Positions 1 through 8,682 of a stretch of DNA of 64,000 nucleotides are shown one piece after another. Location: assembly GCA_964623085.1 (NCBI GenBank), contig CAZUTO010000001.1, forward strand, positions 214,664-278,663. Direction: 5' to 3'. Source of the stretch: CAZUTO01 sp964623085 (GTDB lineage Bacteria > Pseudomonadota > Gammaproteobacteria > Pseudomonadales > GM7GCV1). Every line of letters begins with the position of its first letter. Within the stretch, counting starts at the first letter, position 1. The position numbers and the translations under genes are program-made. Below the pieces are notes generated by a model. It ran no database searches, was not told where the DNA came from, and saw only the letters and a program-made list of their open reading frames with translations.

Positions 1-187
1 TATTTGTCCCTGCCCCTGCTCGCGCAACAGCCAACAAAGACTCCGGCACTGTTTCATCATGCAGTTTGTGGCTGCGCAATACGTAGGCATCTGCGCTATC
101 CACATCGGGACCGAGGTCGTAGCTATCTGTTGGAAAACGAGACAAGCCTTTTTCCGAAATTGCGTTATAAGTCTTTACCTTAAGCAC
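1..187 (-). CDS. serA: D-3-phosphoglycerate dehydrogenase, N-terminal part (cut by window edge)
   Basis: Only the first 62 codons lie in the window. The protein would oxidise 3-phosphoglycerate in the first step of serine synthesis. Reading from a GTG at 187, the product starts MLKVKTYNAISEKGLSRF and runs through VLRSHKLHDE to a RAGAGTN motif. That pattern is typical of the roughly 390-residue SerA branch rather than the E. coli form. The GTG is preceded by AGGTGA at good Shine-Dalgarno spacing, which decides the start. It lies 45 bases downstream of serC on the same strand, so the two probably form a serC-serA operon. The rest of the gene is outside the window. Confidence 0.85.
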   Translation of the reverse strand, partial: MLKVKTYNAISEKGLSRFPTDSYDLGPDVDSADAYVLRSHKLHDETVPESLLAVARAGAGTN

Positions 188-232
188 TATTTATCACCTA
201 ACTTCTTAAGAATACATTTAACTTTGAAAGTA

Positions 233-1345
233 CTATTTTACTTCTTGATACGCCCAATCCAACCAAGGCAGCAAAGCTTGCAAATCACTGGCCTCAACTG
301 TCGCTCCACACCAGATACGTAAACCTGCCGGCGCATCTCGATAACCATCAATATCGAAAGCGACGCCGTTTTCCTCAAGCAAGCGAACAATCTCTTTTAC
401 GGATTCAGCTGGAATACCTAACTTTAAGCAAACACTCGTGTTTGAGCGTGTTGCTGGGTCCTCTGCTAAAAAATCTATCCAATCTCGAGTACCGACAAAC
501 TCTTCTATGACATTAAGATTTGATCGGGACTTGGCAATCGCGCCCTCAAGCCCCCCAATGGACTCTACCCAGGCTAGCGCATCCAGATTATCTTCTACAC
601 AAAGCATTGATGGTGTATTAATCGTCGCACCCTTGAAGATCCCTTCGATTAGCTCACTACCCTTCGTGAGCCTAAAGATCTTGGGTAATGGCCAAGGTGG
701 ACTGTATGTTTGCAAACGCTCCACCGCACGAGGGCTCAGAACAAGTATTCCATGTGCACCCTCTCCGCCCAGTACTTTTTGCCAGCTAAACGTTAGGACG
801 TCTATCTTTTGCCAATCTACATCCATCGCAAATACCGCGGATGTGGCGTCACAAAACGTCAGTCCTGAACGTTTTTCACTAATCCAATCTAAATCAGGAA
901 CTCGTACACCCGAAGTCGTGCCGTTAAAGGTAAAAATGCAGTCATTTTCGGGATTAGATTGATTCAGGTCAGGCAGGCTTCCATATTCCGCTGTGTGGAC
1001 AGTGACATTGTCCAATTTAAGCTGCTTGGTGACGTCAGATACCCAACCACTTCCGAACGATTCCCATGCAAAAATATCAACAGGGCGTGCACCCAACATG
1101 CACCACATGGCCATTTCAAAAGCGCCCGTGTCTGATGCAGGAACAATACCGAGGCGGTAGCCCTCTGGCACGCCAAGAATACGCTTCGTTTTATCAATCG
1201 TTTCCGATAGCCTCTGCTTGCCAAGCTTAGATCGATGAGATCGTCCCAAGGCATTTGTCGGCAATTCGGCAAGTTGGTACCCAGGCCTCTTAGCACAAGG
1301 GCCCGATGAAAAATTAGGGTTCGCGGGTTTTACCGTTGGTTGCAT
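233..1345 (-). CDS. serC: phosphoserine aminotransferase, alphaproteobacterial/archaeal type
   Basis: PLP-dependent transaminase making 3-phosphoserine, step two of serine synthesis. The 370-residue protein starts MQPTVKPANPNFSSGPCAKR; the SSGPCAKRPG signature and the SWQKVLGGEGAHG block (candidate PLP lysine K190) match the SerC branch usual in alphaproteobacteria and methanogens (TIGR01365-like). The gammaproteobacterial E. coli enzyme begins differently (FNFSAGPAML). The ATG at 1345 has AGGA upstream; an upstream in-frame extension to 1411 lacks homology. It is followed by serA and is divergent from map. The family type suggests ancient transfer, but no phylogeny could be run. Confidence 0.93.
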   Translation of the reverse strand: MQPTVKPANPNFSSGPCAKRPGYQLAELPTNALGRSHRSKLGKQRLSETIDKTKRILGVPEGYRLGIVPASDTGAFEMAMWCMLGARPVDIFAWESFGSGWVSDVTKQLKLDNVTVHTAEYGSLPDLNQSNPENDCIFTFNGTTSGVRVPDLDWISEKRSGLTFCDATSAVFAMDVDWQKIDVLTFSWQKVLGGEGAHGILVLSPRAVERLQTYSPPWPLPKIFRLTKGSELIEGIFKGATINTPSMLCVEDNLDALAWVESIGGLEGAIAKSRSNLNVIEEFVGTRDWIDFLAEDPATRSNTSVCLKLGIPAESVKEIVRLLEENGVAFDIDGYRDAPAGLRIWCGATVEASDLQALLPWLDWAYQEVK

Positions 1346-1578
1346 TAAACAGTCCTGATATCTCTGAAAGCGGCGGGACTTGCCTAGGAAAATCTGTCCG
1401 GCGCTACGCAAAGGGGCGGCATTGTAACGATGTTGTTAACGCAATGCACCATAGAAGCGCGTGGAATATCGACTTTGATCTTCCGAAAACAAATAGTTAG
1501 CTAATGACTGCTCGCAGCAGCCGGATTCAACAGCTAGAATATGCGCGTTTTCAAAACCGATGTTTACAAAGAACTCAA
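1346..1578. promoter_or_regulatory. divergent intergenic region between serC and map
   Basis: A 233-base stretch separates the divergent start codons of serC and map and must hold promoters for both. I see no clear -35/-10 pair that I would place with confidence, no riboswitch fold and no terminator. In many gammaproteobacteria map is divergent from rpsB-tsf; here it faces serC instead. Confidence 0.4.
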
Positions 1579-2349
1579 ATGACAGTCACCATTAAATCAC
1601 CCGATGAACTCGAAAAAATGCGGGTCGCTGGCCGCCTGGCCGCTGAAGTTCTAGAAATGATAGAGCCCTTTGTCCACGCTGGAATATCGACTGGTGAGTT
1701 AGATCAAATATGCCATGAGTACATTGTCGACAAACAGGAGGCTATTCCTGCGCCACTGAACTATCGCGGATTTCCACGCTCTATCTGTACGTCTGTGAAT
1801 CAAGTGATTTGCCACGGTATTCCATCAGAAAAGAAAATACTAAAGAACGGCGATGTTATTAACATCGATATCACTGTGATTAAGGATGAATACCATGGCG
1901 ACACGAGCAAAATGTTTTTCGTCGGGAAAGTTCCCGAGCATGCCAAGCGACTTTGCCGCATTACGCAAGAGGCCATGTACAAAGCCATCGAGCTAGTCAA
2001 GCCCGGAGCGCGTCTAGGAGACATTGGCCACGTCATACAAACGCATGCAGAAGGCAATCATTACTCCGTAGTGAGAGACTACTGCGGGCATGGTATCGGC
2101 AAAGTATTTCATGAAGATCCACAGATATTACATTACGGGAAGCCCGATACCGGGCTCGCCCTGCAAGAAGGGATGTGCTTCACCATCGAGCCGATGATCA
2201 ACGCTGGCACATATCAGGGCAAACTCAAAGCAGACGGCTGGACAGTTGTCACAGCCGATGGTCGTCTATCTGCACAGTATGAACACACCATTGCAGTGAC
2301 CAAATCTGGGTATGAAGTTTTAACACGCCGAAATGAAGAACCATTTTGA
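1579..2349 (+). CDS. map: methionine aminopeptidase, type I
   Basis: Removes the initiator methionine from nascent proteins in the cytoplasm. The 256-residue protein has all five metal ligands at the E. coli positions: D97 and D108 (NIDITV and HGDTSKMF), H171 (GHGIG), E204 (TIEPM) and E235 (QYEHT). The start is set at the ATG at 1579 (MTVTIKSPDE) because it matches family length; an in-frame ATG at 1504 would add 25 residues without homology. The stop overlaps the glnD start (TGATG), so map and glnD are translationally coupled. This map-glnD-dapC order is common in gammaproteobacteria. Confidence 0.96.
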   Translation: MTVTIKSPDELEKMRVAGRLAAEVLEMIEPFVHAGISTGELDQICHEYIVDKQEAIPAPLNYRGFPRSICTSVNQVICHGIPSEKKILKNGDVINIDITVIKDEYHGDTSKMFFVGKVPEHAKRLCRITQEAMYKAIELVKPGARLGDIGHVIQTHAEGNHYSVVRDYCGHGIGKVFHEDPQILHYGKPDTGLALQEGMCFTIEPMINAGTYQGKLKADGWTVVTADGRLSAQYEHTIAVTKSGYEVLTRRNEEPF

Positions 2350-5042
2350 TGTTTAAGCCTAAGAATTTTCGAAAACCAGAATTCGGCGCGCTATTCTTCT
2401 TTGATGAAAGTCGATTCCAAAAAGCGCTGGAAGGAAAGAATCTCGAAGAGCTTGCAAACTTGTTTAAAACCGCTCTTGAAGCCGGAGATGAGCACTTAAA
2501 AACCCGTTTTCTAGAAGGCGAGGATATACACAAACTCGTTCGCGATCGATCCGACTTCATCGATCGAATCATCTATTACGTATGGAGCCAATTCGAGTGG
2601 GATGATGGCATCGCACTTATAGCAGTCGGAGGCTACGGCCGCGGTGAAATGCATCCACATTCCGATATCGATCTGTTATTCGTTCTGCGCAAAAATCGAC
2701 CGGCTCATTATCAGGATCAGATCTCCGTATTTTTAACGTTCCTCTGGGACTTGCAACTAAAGATTGGACACAGTGTAAGAACCATTACTCAATGTGTCGC
2801 TGCTGCCAAAGCAGACGTCACCATCATGACCAACTTGCTTGAATACCGAATGATTGTGGGGCCGACAGATCTCGGCGACAAACTGGGGAAAAAAGTGCTA
2901 CAACTTTGGAGCAAAGAAGCTTTTTTTCGCGCGAAAATTAAAGAGCAAGAGTCACGCCACGAAAGGCACGGAATTACCGAATTTGATCTGGAGCCAAACG
3001 TCAAAGAGTCGCCGGGCGGGCTGAGAGACATTCAAACTATCCACTGGATAGCCAAGCGAACTTACAAGGTTTCTGGATTAGAAAAACTGGCCGGACAAAA
3101 GTTTTATACGGAGGCAGAGTATAACTCGCTAAGGGCAGCAGAAACCTTTCTATGGAAAGTACGCTTTGGGCTGCATATCCTCTCAGAAAAACTCCATGAT
3201 CAGCTCCAATTTGAGCATCAAAGACAGTTGGCAGAATTGTTCGGATATAAGGATTCTGACAAGCGGCTTGCGGTCGAAATTTTTATGCAGAAGTATTATC
3301 AGGCTGCGACGACCGTGCGCGAAATAACCGATGTACTAAACCAGCTGACGGAAGAATCTATTTTTGGCGTGGACAACGCACAGGTCAAAATTATCAACGC
3401 GCGATTTCAGCTTCGCGGAAACTATCTTGAAACAACGTCGCCGGCGACATTTAAAGATTTTCCCTCTGCTCTGCTGGAAGCATTTGTCATTCTCTCCCGC
3501 GATCGGAGTATCGAAGGTATTCGAGCAGAAACTATTCGCCAGCTTCGCGAATCCGGCTATCTGATTAACGACGAATTTCGGGCAAACAACACCAATAGGC
3601 GACTGTTTGTTGAACTCTTGAAGTCCCCAGACAACCTTTCTATTCCACTTCAGAGGATGTCTAGGTATGGCGTTTTGGGACGGTACCTTCCTGAGTTCGG
3701 TAAGATCATGGGACTCACGCAGCATGATCTTTTTCACATTTATCCTGTCGATATTCATACGCTGGCCGTGGTACGAAATCTGCGTAACTTCGGCCTCCCT
3801 GAAGCTCGGCAAGAGTTTCCCGTATCAAGTTACACCTACGCTTCTTACCCCAAACCAGAGATCCTAATCGTCGCTGGGCTATACCACGATATCGCCAAGG
3901 GTCGAGGCGGTGATCATTCTGAACTGGGAGCTAAAGAGGTAACCAAATTTGGACAGCAGCATGGGTTTTCGCCAACAGAAGTTCGGTTGATGTCTTGGCT
4001 TGTTGAAAACCATCTATTCATGTCGAGAATCGCCCAGCGGGAAGATATTTCAGATCCTGAGGTCATCGCAAATTTCGCCCGACATGTCGGCGATGAAACA
4101 AGACTAAACTTGCTTTATACACTTACATCTGCAGATATTTTGGCGACCAATCCAACACTATGGAACAGTTGGCGAGCTTCTCTAATGCGCAACCTCTATG
4201 ATGCAACACGACAATTTTTACAAGAAGGCGCAGATCACCCTGTCGATCGACAAGATCTCATGGAGGAAACCCGAAATTTGGCATTGCTTCTACTGAGCGA
4301 AAAAGGCATTCGCAAAGAACGTGCCTTTAAAATATGGACGCATCTTGATGACGCTTACTTTTTGCGAGAAACCGCTGAAGACGTCGTTTGGCATACTGAG
4401 CTGCTTGCTCAGCATGACGATGCTAAAGAGCCGACCGTTGTAGTAAAGCCCTACGTCAATTATCAAAAAGAACGCGCGACTGTCGTATTTGCGCGAGTAC
4501 CGCTGTCGCCCTATCTATTCTACGCAGTAGCAACTGCTGTGGGTAATGCTGGCCTAAATATTCAGGATGTCCGGCTTTACCGAACACAAAAAAGCAGTTT
4601 TCTGTCTGTCTATTTGTTAAACGAAGCAGCAGAACCCCTTTCAAACAGCCAATCTCAGGTTAAGAACCTCGTGCACACATTACAACGCGAACTTTCTATT
4701 CCCGACGATCAACATATCTCTAGGGGCAAACTAACACCAAGACGGCTCAAACAGCTTCCAGTTCCAACTCAAACTGCGATTACAACAGTCAATCAACATA
4801 GCACCCTCGAGGTTATTACTGCGGATCGTCCCGGCCTACTTGCGGTGATTGCTGGCGTCTGCATAGAACGTGACGTTCGAATTCGGAGCGCCAAAATCAC
4901 CACCCTCGGTGAGCGAGTGGAAGATGTCTTTGTTGTTGAAGACGCCCATGGCAACCCCATTACGGATCCGACCTTGATTGCGGAACTTCAAGATGACATT
5001 CGTAAAACCATCGATCAACGAGTCGAAGAGATCGCCACTTAG
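2349..5042 (+). CDS. glnD: [protein-PII] uridylyltransferase / uridylyl-removing enzyme
   Basis: Bifunctional nitrogen sensor that adds or removes UMP on PII proteins in response to glutamine. The 897-residue protein shows the domains in family order: nucleotidyltransferase with GGYGRGE (about 94-100) and SDID (105-108), PII-UTase region, HD hydrolase with HDIAKGRGGDH near 512, and two C-terminal ACT domains (about 700-770 and 815-890; the second carries VITADRPGLLAVIAG). The ATG at 2349 overlaps the map stop; a TTG one codon upstream is less likely. No glnB or glnK lies in the window. Confidence 0.96.
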   Translation: MFKPKNFRKPEFGALFFFDESRFQKALEGKNLEELANLFKTALEAGDEHLKTRFLEGEDIHKLVRDRSDFIDRIIYYVWSQFEWDDGIALIAVGGYGRGEMHPHSDIDLLFVLRKNRPAHYQDQISVFLTFLWDLQLKIGHSVRTITQCVAAAKADVTIMTNLLEYRMIVGPTDLGDKLGKKVLQLWSKEAFFRAKIKEQESRHERHGITEFDLEPNVKESPGGLRDIQTIHWIAKRTYKVSGLEKLAGQKFYTEAEYNSLRAAETFLWKVRFGLHILSEKLHDQLQFEHQRQLAELFGYKDSDKRLAVEIFMQKYYQAATTVREITDVLNQLTEESIFGVDNAQVKIINARFQLRGNYLETTSPATFKDFPSALLEAFVILSRDRSIEGIRAETIRQLRESGYLINDEFRANNTNRRLFVELLKSPDNLSIPLQRMSRYGVLGRYLPEFGKIMGLTQHDLFHIYPVDIHTLAVVRNLRNFGLPEARQEFPVSSYTYASYPKPEILIVAGLYHDIAKGRGGDHSELGAKEVTKFGQQHGFSPTEVRLMSWLVENHLFMSRIAQREDISDPEVIANFARHVGDETRLNLLYTLTSADILATNPTLWNSWRASLMRNLYDATRQFLQEGADHPVDRQDLMEETRNLALLLLSEKGIRKERAFKIWTHLDDAYFLRETAEDVVWHTELLAQHDDAKEPTVVVKPYVNYQKERATVVFARVPLSPYLFYAVATAVGNAGLNIQDVRLYRTQKSSFLSVYLLNEAAEPLSNSQSQVKNLVHTLQRELSIPDDQHISRGKLTPRRLKQLPVPTQTAITTVNQHSTLEVITADRPGLLAVIAGVCIERDVRIRSAKITTLGERVEDVFVVEDAHGNPITDPTLIAELQDDIRKTIDQRVEEIAT

Positions 5043-5087
5043 ACAAATGATAATGCTAGCGCCTGTATACGCTATGAAGCTCGCTCA

Positions 5088-6275
5088 ATGAATCCCCGAT
5101 TTGCGCAGCTACAACCCTACCCTTTCGCAAAGTTGCGGATGCTGTTAGCGGACCTGCATCCAAATCAAAATATCGATCCATTGCGCCTCTCTATCGGAGA
5201 ACCGGAACACAAACCGCCAGTTATTGTCGAAAACGAACTCGGCGAAAGCGGGCACTATTTAAGAAAGTATCCCCCAACAGCAGGTTCTGACGAACTAAAG
5301 ACCGTTATAGCTAACTGGGCTAACAGTCGATTCAACTTGCGTGAAAACCATTTAGACCCAACGACTATGATCCTGCCTTGCAACGGAACGAGAGAAGCTC
5401 TATTTGCTATCACTCAAACTGTTGTAGATCCGAGTGTCGATCGTCCATTAGTGATGATGCCGAACCCTTTTTATCAAATCTACGAGGGTGCAGCGGTATT
5501 TGCGGGTGCCGAAACAGGGCTCATTAACAATCAATCAGCGACACAACTACCCGATTTTGATTCTGTCTCGGACGATGAGTGGCGCAGATGCCAGCTTTTA
5601 TTTATATGCACACCAGGAAACCCAAATGGTATTAGCCTGCCTCTAGATCAGCTAAAAAAACTGATTCGGCTCGCGGATGAATTTGATTTTGTTATCGCAT
5701 CAGATGAATGTTATTCAGAACTATACCTTGATGAGTCCAAGCCCACGGCTGGCCTACTAGAAGCTTGCAGTGAAATGAATCGCGCTGACTTTAGCCGCTG
5801 CTTGGTCTTTCATTCTTTGTCAAAGCGATCAAATCTCGCTGGACTTCGATCAGGCTTCGTCGCAGGTGACCCGGAGCTCATTGCTAAATTTTTGCTATAC
5901 CGCACCTATCATGGTTCGGCTATGTCATTGCAAAATCAAGCTGCGAGCGCTGTCGCTTGGAGCGACGACAGCCATGTGATTGAAAACCGTGCGCTATATC
6001 GAGCTAAATACGAAGCAATCTGTCCCATGATCGATGGAAAGCTCGATTTCGTTATGCCTGATGCAGGTTTTTATCTTTGGCTAAAAACACCAATGTGCGA
6101 TATCGAGTTCGCTACACAGCTCTACCAGAAGCAACACCTTACCGTCCTCCCTGGCTCCTATCTCAGCCGAGAGACCGCGCTTGGAAACCCAGGCAAAGGT
6201 TATATCCGACTAGCGCTCGTGAGTGATATTGAATCTTGTATAGACGGCATTAAGCGACTTGTGTCTGAGGTCTGA
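5088..6275 (+). CDS. dapC: succinyldiaminopimelate transaminase
   Basis: PLP-dependent class I/II aminotransferase acting on N-succinyl-2-amino-6-ketopimelate in the lysine/meso-diaminopimelate pathway. The 395-residue protein begins MNPRFAQLQPYPFAKLR and has CTPGNPNG and the PLP-lysine block SKRSNLAGLRSGF near residue 245. The specific name rests partly on the map-glnD-dapC context, which is the usual neighbourhood of DapC; by sequence alone it is a succinyldiaminopimelate/acetylornithine-type transaminase. Gap to glnD is 45 bases. Confidence 0.88.
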   Translation: MNPRFAQLQPYPFAKLRMLLADLHPNQNIDPLRLSIGEPEHKPPVIVENELGESGHYLRKYPPTAGSDELKTVIANWANSRFNLRENHLDPTTMILPCNGTREALFAITQTVVDPSVDRPLVMMPNPFYQIYEGAAVFAGAETGLINNQSATQLPDFDSVSDDEWRRCQLLFICTPGNPNGISLPLDQLKKLIRLADEFDFVIASDECYSELYLDESKPTAGLLEACSEMNRADFSRCLVFHSLSKRSNLAGLRSGFVAGDPELIAKFLLYRTYHGSAMSLQNQAASAVAWSDDSHVIENRALYRAKYEAICPMIDGKLDFVMPDAGFYLWLKTPMCDIEFATQLYQKQHLTVLPGSYLSRETALGNPGKGYIRLALVSDIESCIDGIKRLVSEV

Positions 6276-6280
6276 CAGTC

Positions 6281-6934
6281 TTGAACAAAGCAGAACGCGT
6301 TCAGTTCATACATAAGAAGCTTCAATCACTCTATCCCAATCCACCGGTCCCGCTTGATCACAAGGATGCATACACCTTGCTGATCGCGGTTTTACTATCC
6401 GCGCAATGCACCGACGAGCGTGTTAACCAAATAACGCCAAAACTTTTTCAATTGGCTGACAACCCGAAAGCCATGGCTAAGGTTAGCCAAGAGCAGATTT
6501 ACGAGATTATTCGCCCCTGTGGCCTTGGCCCACAAAAATCTAAAGCCATAAAAACACTTTCGCAGATTGTTATGAGTGAACACACGGGGGAAATACCCAA
6601 CACATTGAAGGCGCTAGAAAAACTCCCCGGTGTTGGTCACAAAACGGCGAGCGTAGTCATGGCCCAAGCGTTTGGTGTACCAGCATTCCCCGTTGACACT
6701 CACATCCATCGTCTCGCACAGCGCTGGGGGCTATCTAACGGTAAGAACGTTACCCAAACCGAAAAGGATCTTAAACGGCTTTTTCCAAAAACAAGCTGGA
6801 ACCATCTGCACTTACAGATCATATTTTATGGCCGAGAATATTGCAGTGCTCGCGGTTGCGACGGGACAAAATGCGAAATTTGCCAAAACTGCTTTCCAAA
6901 CAGAAAAAAGCCGAAGTTGACACAAAAAGCATAA
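6281..6934 (+). CDS. nth: endonuclease III with atypical Fe-S cysteine spacing
   Basis: DNA N-glycosylase/AP lyase removing oxidised pyrimidines. The 217-residue protein carries the helix-hairpin-helix LPGVGHKTASV with catalytic K121 and the catalytic D139 in PVDTHIHR. E. coli Nth uses cysteines 187, 194, 197 and 203 for its [4Fe-4S] cluster. With the +1 offset, C188, C198 and C204 match, but the second ligand position (195) is Gly; extra cysteines occur at 193 and 201. Start is TTG at 6281, five bases after the dapC stop, with GAGG upstream. It probably belongs to the map-glnD-dapC operon. Confidence 0.93.
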   Translation: MNKAERVQFIHKKLQSLYPNPPVPLDHKDAYTLLIAVLLSAQCTDERVNQITPKLFQLADNPKAMAKVSQEQIYEIIRPCGLGPQKSKAIKTLSQIVMSEHTGEIPNTLKALEKLPGVGHKTASVVMAQAFGVPAFPVDTHIHRLAQRWGLSNGKNVTQTEKDLKRLFPKTSWNHLHLQIIFYGREYCSARGCDGTKCEICQNCFPNRKKPKLTQKA

Positions 6935-6982
6935 ATACGCCCGAAAACGTCAATATTTGCTTGCAAAAGGGATTCTAGTATC

Positions 6983-7002
6983 ACAATATGCGCCAATATT
7001 GT
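6983..7002. promoter_or_regulatory. palindromic operator candidate upstream of the Cro-AlaA fusion
   Basis: Perfect 7-base inverted repeat ACAATAT-N6-ATATTGT, ending 17 bases before the start codon at 7020. The spacing and the AT-rich arms look like a binding site for a Cro/CI-type helix-turn-helix dimer. An extra half-site CAATATT lies at 6951-6957, and CAATA-A-TATTG overlaps the stop codon of the same gene at 8439-8449. That it is an autoregulatory operator for the HTH encoded just downstream is inference. Confidence 0.45.
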
Positions 7003-7019
7003 AAACTTAAGCGTACATA

Positions 7020-8444
7020 ATGTTAACTTTAAAAGAAGTCCTTCCCCATTTTTCGGGCAAAAAATCGCAATTGGCGATTGCTCTGGGGATTTCTAGGCAA
7101 GCTATATCGCGCTGGTCGATGGATGACCCTATTCCTGAAAAACACGAACTAAAGTTACGCCACCAAGTGTTGAGTGAACAACTCGTTTCAGGTAATTCAA
7201 TAGCGTCCCAGGCCGACAAAAACGACGGCAGTGGGAGCTTAATGAAGTCCAAGAAACTCAACGACGTGCTCTATGAGATTCGCGGGCCGGTTTTAGAGGA
7301 AGCTTATCGCCTCGAAGAAGACGGCCACCGGATTCTGAAACTAAATATCGGCAACCCAGGCGCGTTCGGTCTCCACGCCCCCGATGAAATCATTCAGGAC
7401 GTTATCTACAACCTCTCAAGCGCAGAAGGTTATTGTGAGTCTCGAGGCTTGTTCCCAGCACGAAAAGCGGTCATGCAAGAGTGCCAGGTGCGCGGCATTC
7501 CCGATGTAGGGATGAATGACATATATATGGGTAATGGCGTCAGTGAACTAATCGTGATGGCATTGCAAGCGTTGCTAAATAATGGAGATGAAGTACTGGT
7601 GCCCGCGCCCGACTACCCTCTCTGGACTGCGGGTGTGTCACTCACGGGTGGCAAGCCAGTACATTACCTCTGCGATGAAAAAAGCGACTGGCAGCCGGAT
7701 TTAGATGATATCCGGAGCAAAATAACGCCACGCACAAAAGCGATTGTCGTGATAAACCCAAACAATCCAACCGGTGCGGTTTACGACGAAGAGATGCTCA
7801 AGCAGCTCTTATCGATTGCCGAGGAACACCAACTCGTTGTCTTTGCCGACGAAATATACGACAAGATTCTATATGACGGCGCCATGCACATACCTATGGC
7901 TTCCTTACCGACCGACGCGCTCGTGGTCAGTTTCAATGGCCTATCAAAATCATACCGCCTAGCAGGTTTTCGCTGCGGGTGGCTTATTTTAGGCGGAGCT
8001 AAACATCGCGCTCAAGATTTTATTGAGGGCATACAAATGCTCGCCTCAATTCGCCTTTGCGCAAATGTACCAGGCCAGCTAGCGGTGCAAACGGCGCTTG
8101 GCGGCTACCAAAGTATCAACGATCTTATTCTGCCCGGCGGGCGCCTTTTAGAGCAGCGCGACATCGCTTGGAAGATGCTCAACGACATTCCTGGAGTTAG
8201 CTGTGTCAAACCGAAGGGCGCGCTTTATTTGTTTCCGAAGCTCGATCCAAAGCGTTATGCCATCAAAGATGATGAACAGCTAGTGTTAGACCTACTTCGA
8301 ACCAAACATCTCTTAATGGTGCAAGGAACCGCGTTTAATTGGCCAACACCAGACCATTTACGCCTCGTATTCTTGCCTAATGTCGCAACTTTAGAATCTG
8401 CCATTGACAAGCTCGAAGGCTTTCTACAAAAATATCGTCAATAA
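7020..8444 (+). CDS. alaA: Cro-like HTH domain fused to alanine-synthesising aminotransferase (AlaA)
   Basis: Residues 1 to about 60 form a Cro/YdaS-like helix-turn-helix (MLTLKEVLPHF, then LAIALGISRQAISRW). Residues 75-474 are a full AlaA-type class I/II aminotransferase: KLNIGNP, PAPDYPLW, NPNNPTGA, PLP lysine in NGLSKSYRLAGFR. AlaA of E. coli (about 405 residues) makes alanine from pyruvate and glutamate and lacks the HTH. The frame is continuous across the junction. An internal ATG at 7242 has GGGAG four bases upstream, so a free enzyme could also be made. The start at 7020 has no strong ribosome-binding site but lies just after a palindrome at 6983-7002. A self-regulating metabolic enzyme is the inference. 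Confidence 0.88.
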   Translation: MLTLKEVLPHFSGKKSQLAIALGISRQAISRWSMDDPIPEKHELKLRHQVLSEQLVSGNSIASQADKNDGSGSLMKSKKLNDVLYEIRGPVLEEAYRLEEDGHRILKLNIGNPGAFGLHAPDEIIQDVIYNLSSAEGYCESRGLFPARKAVMQECQVRGIPDVGMNDIYMGNGVSELIVMALQALLNNGDEVLVPAPDYPLWTAGVSLTGGKPVHYLCDEKSDWQPDLDDIRSKITPRTKAIVVINPNNPTGAVYDEEMLKQLLSIAEEHQLVVFADEIYDKILYDGAMHIPMASLPTDALVVSFNGLSKSYRLAGFRCGWLILGGAKHRAQDFIEGIQMLASIRLCANVPGQLAVQTALGGYQSINDLILPGGRLLEQRDIAWKMLNDIPGVSCVKPKGALYLFPKLDPKRYAIKDDEQLVLDLLRTKHLLMVQGTAFNWPTPDHLRLVFLPNVATLESAIDKLEGFLQKYRQ

Positions 8445-8472
8445 TATTGTTAAGGTTTAAAACGTATTTCAA

Positions 8473-8643
8473 ATGGAAAACAAAGATAAAAGTACCGTAG
8501 CAGCTCAGGACGTCGACTTTCACGAGGCTGCCATCATTGATGAAAACGGCAATGAAATCGAAATCACCGAAGAAATGGTGAGAAAAGCCATTCATGAAAT
8601 TGACGAGGATGCTTATCCAAGTGCGGATAAAGATCAAAGTTAA
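8473..8643 (+). CDS. PA1571-family small protein
   Basis: A 56-residue acidic protein, MENKDKSTVAAQ onwards, containing AAIIDENGNEIEITEEMV. The IDENGxEIxITEEM pattern is the signature I know from the PA1571 family of small pseudomonad proteins, whose function is unknown. It starts 28 bases after the alaA stop on the same strand, so it may be co-transcribed. No signal peptide or membrane segment is visible. Start is the first ATG; no strong Shine-Dalgarno sequence is seen. Confidence 0.8.
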   Translation: MENKDKSTVAAQDVDFHEAAIIDENGNEIEITEEMVRKAIHEIDEDAYPSADKDQS

Positions 8644-8682
8644 TCGGAACCGACTAGCATATTTAAGCCGACAAGGATTGGT

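Noticed and set aside
438..962. Plus-strand open frame of 174 codons
   Set aside because: Lies antisense inside serC, which has clear family motifs on the minus strand; the plus-strand translation has no family features.
3336..3812. Minus-strand open frame of 158 codons
   Set aside because: Antisense to the middle of glnD; low-complexity composition and no ribosome site.
7232..7244. Reading the HTH and AlaA as two separate genes
   Set aside because: No stop codon separates them and the frame is continuous; the internal ATG with GGGAG is kept only as a possible second start.
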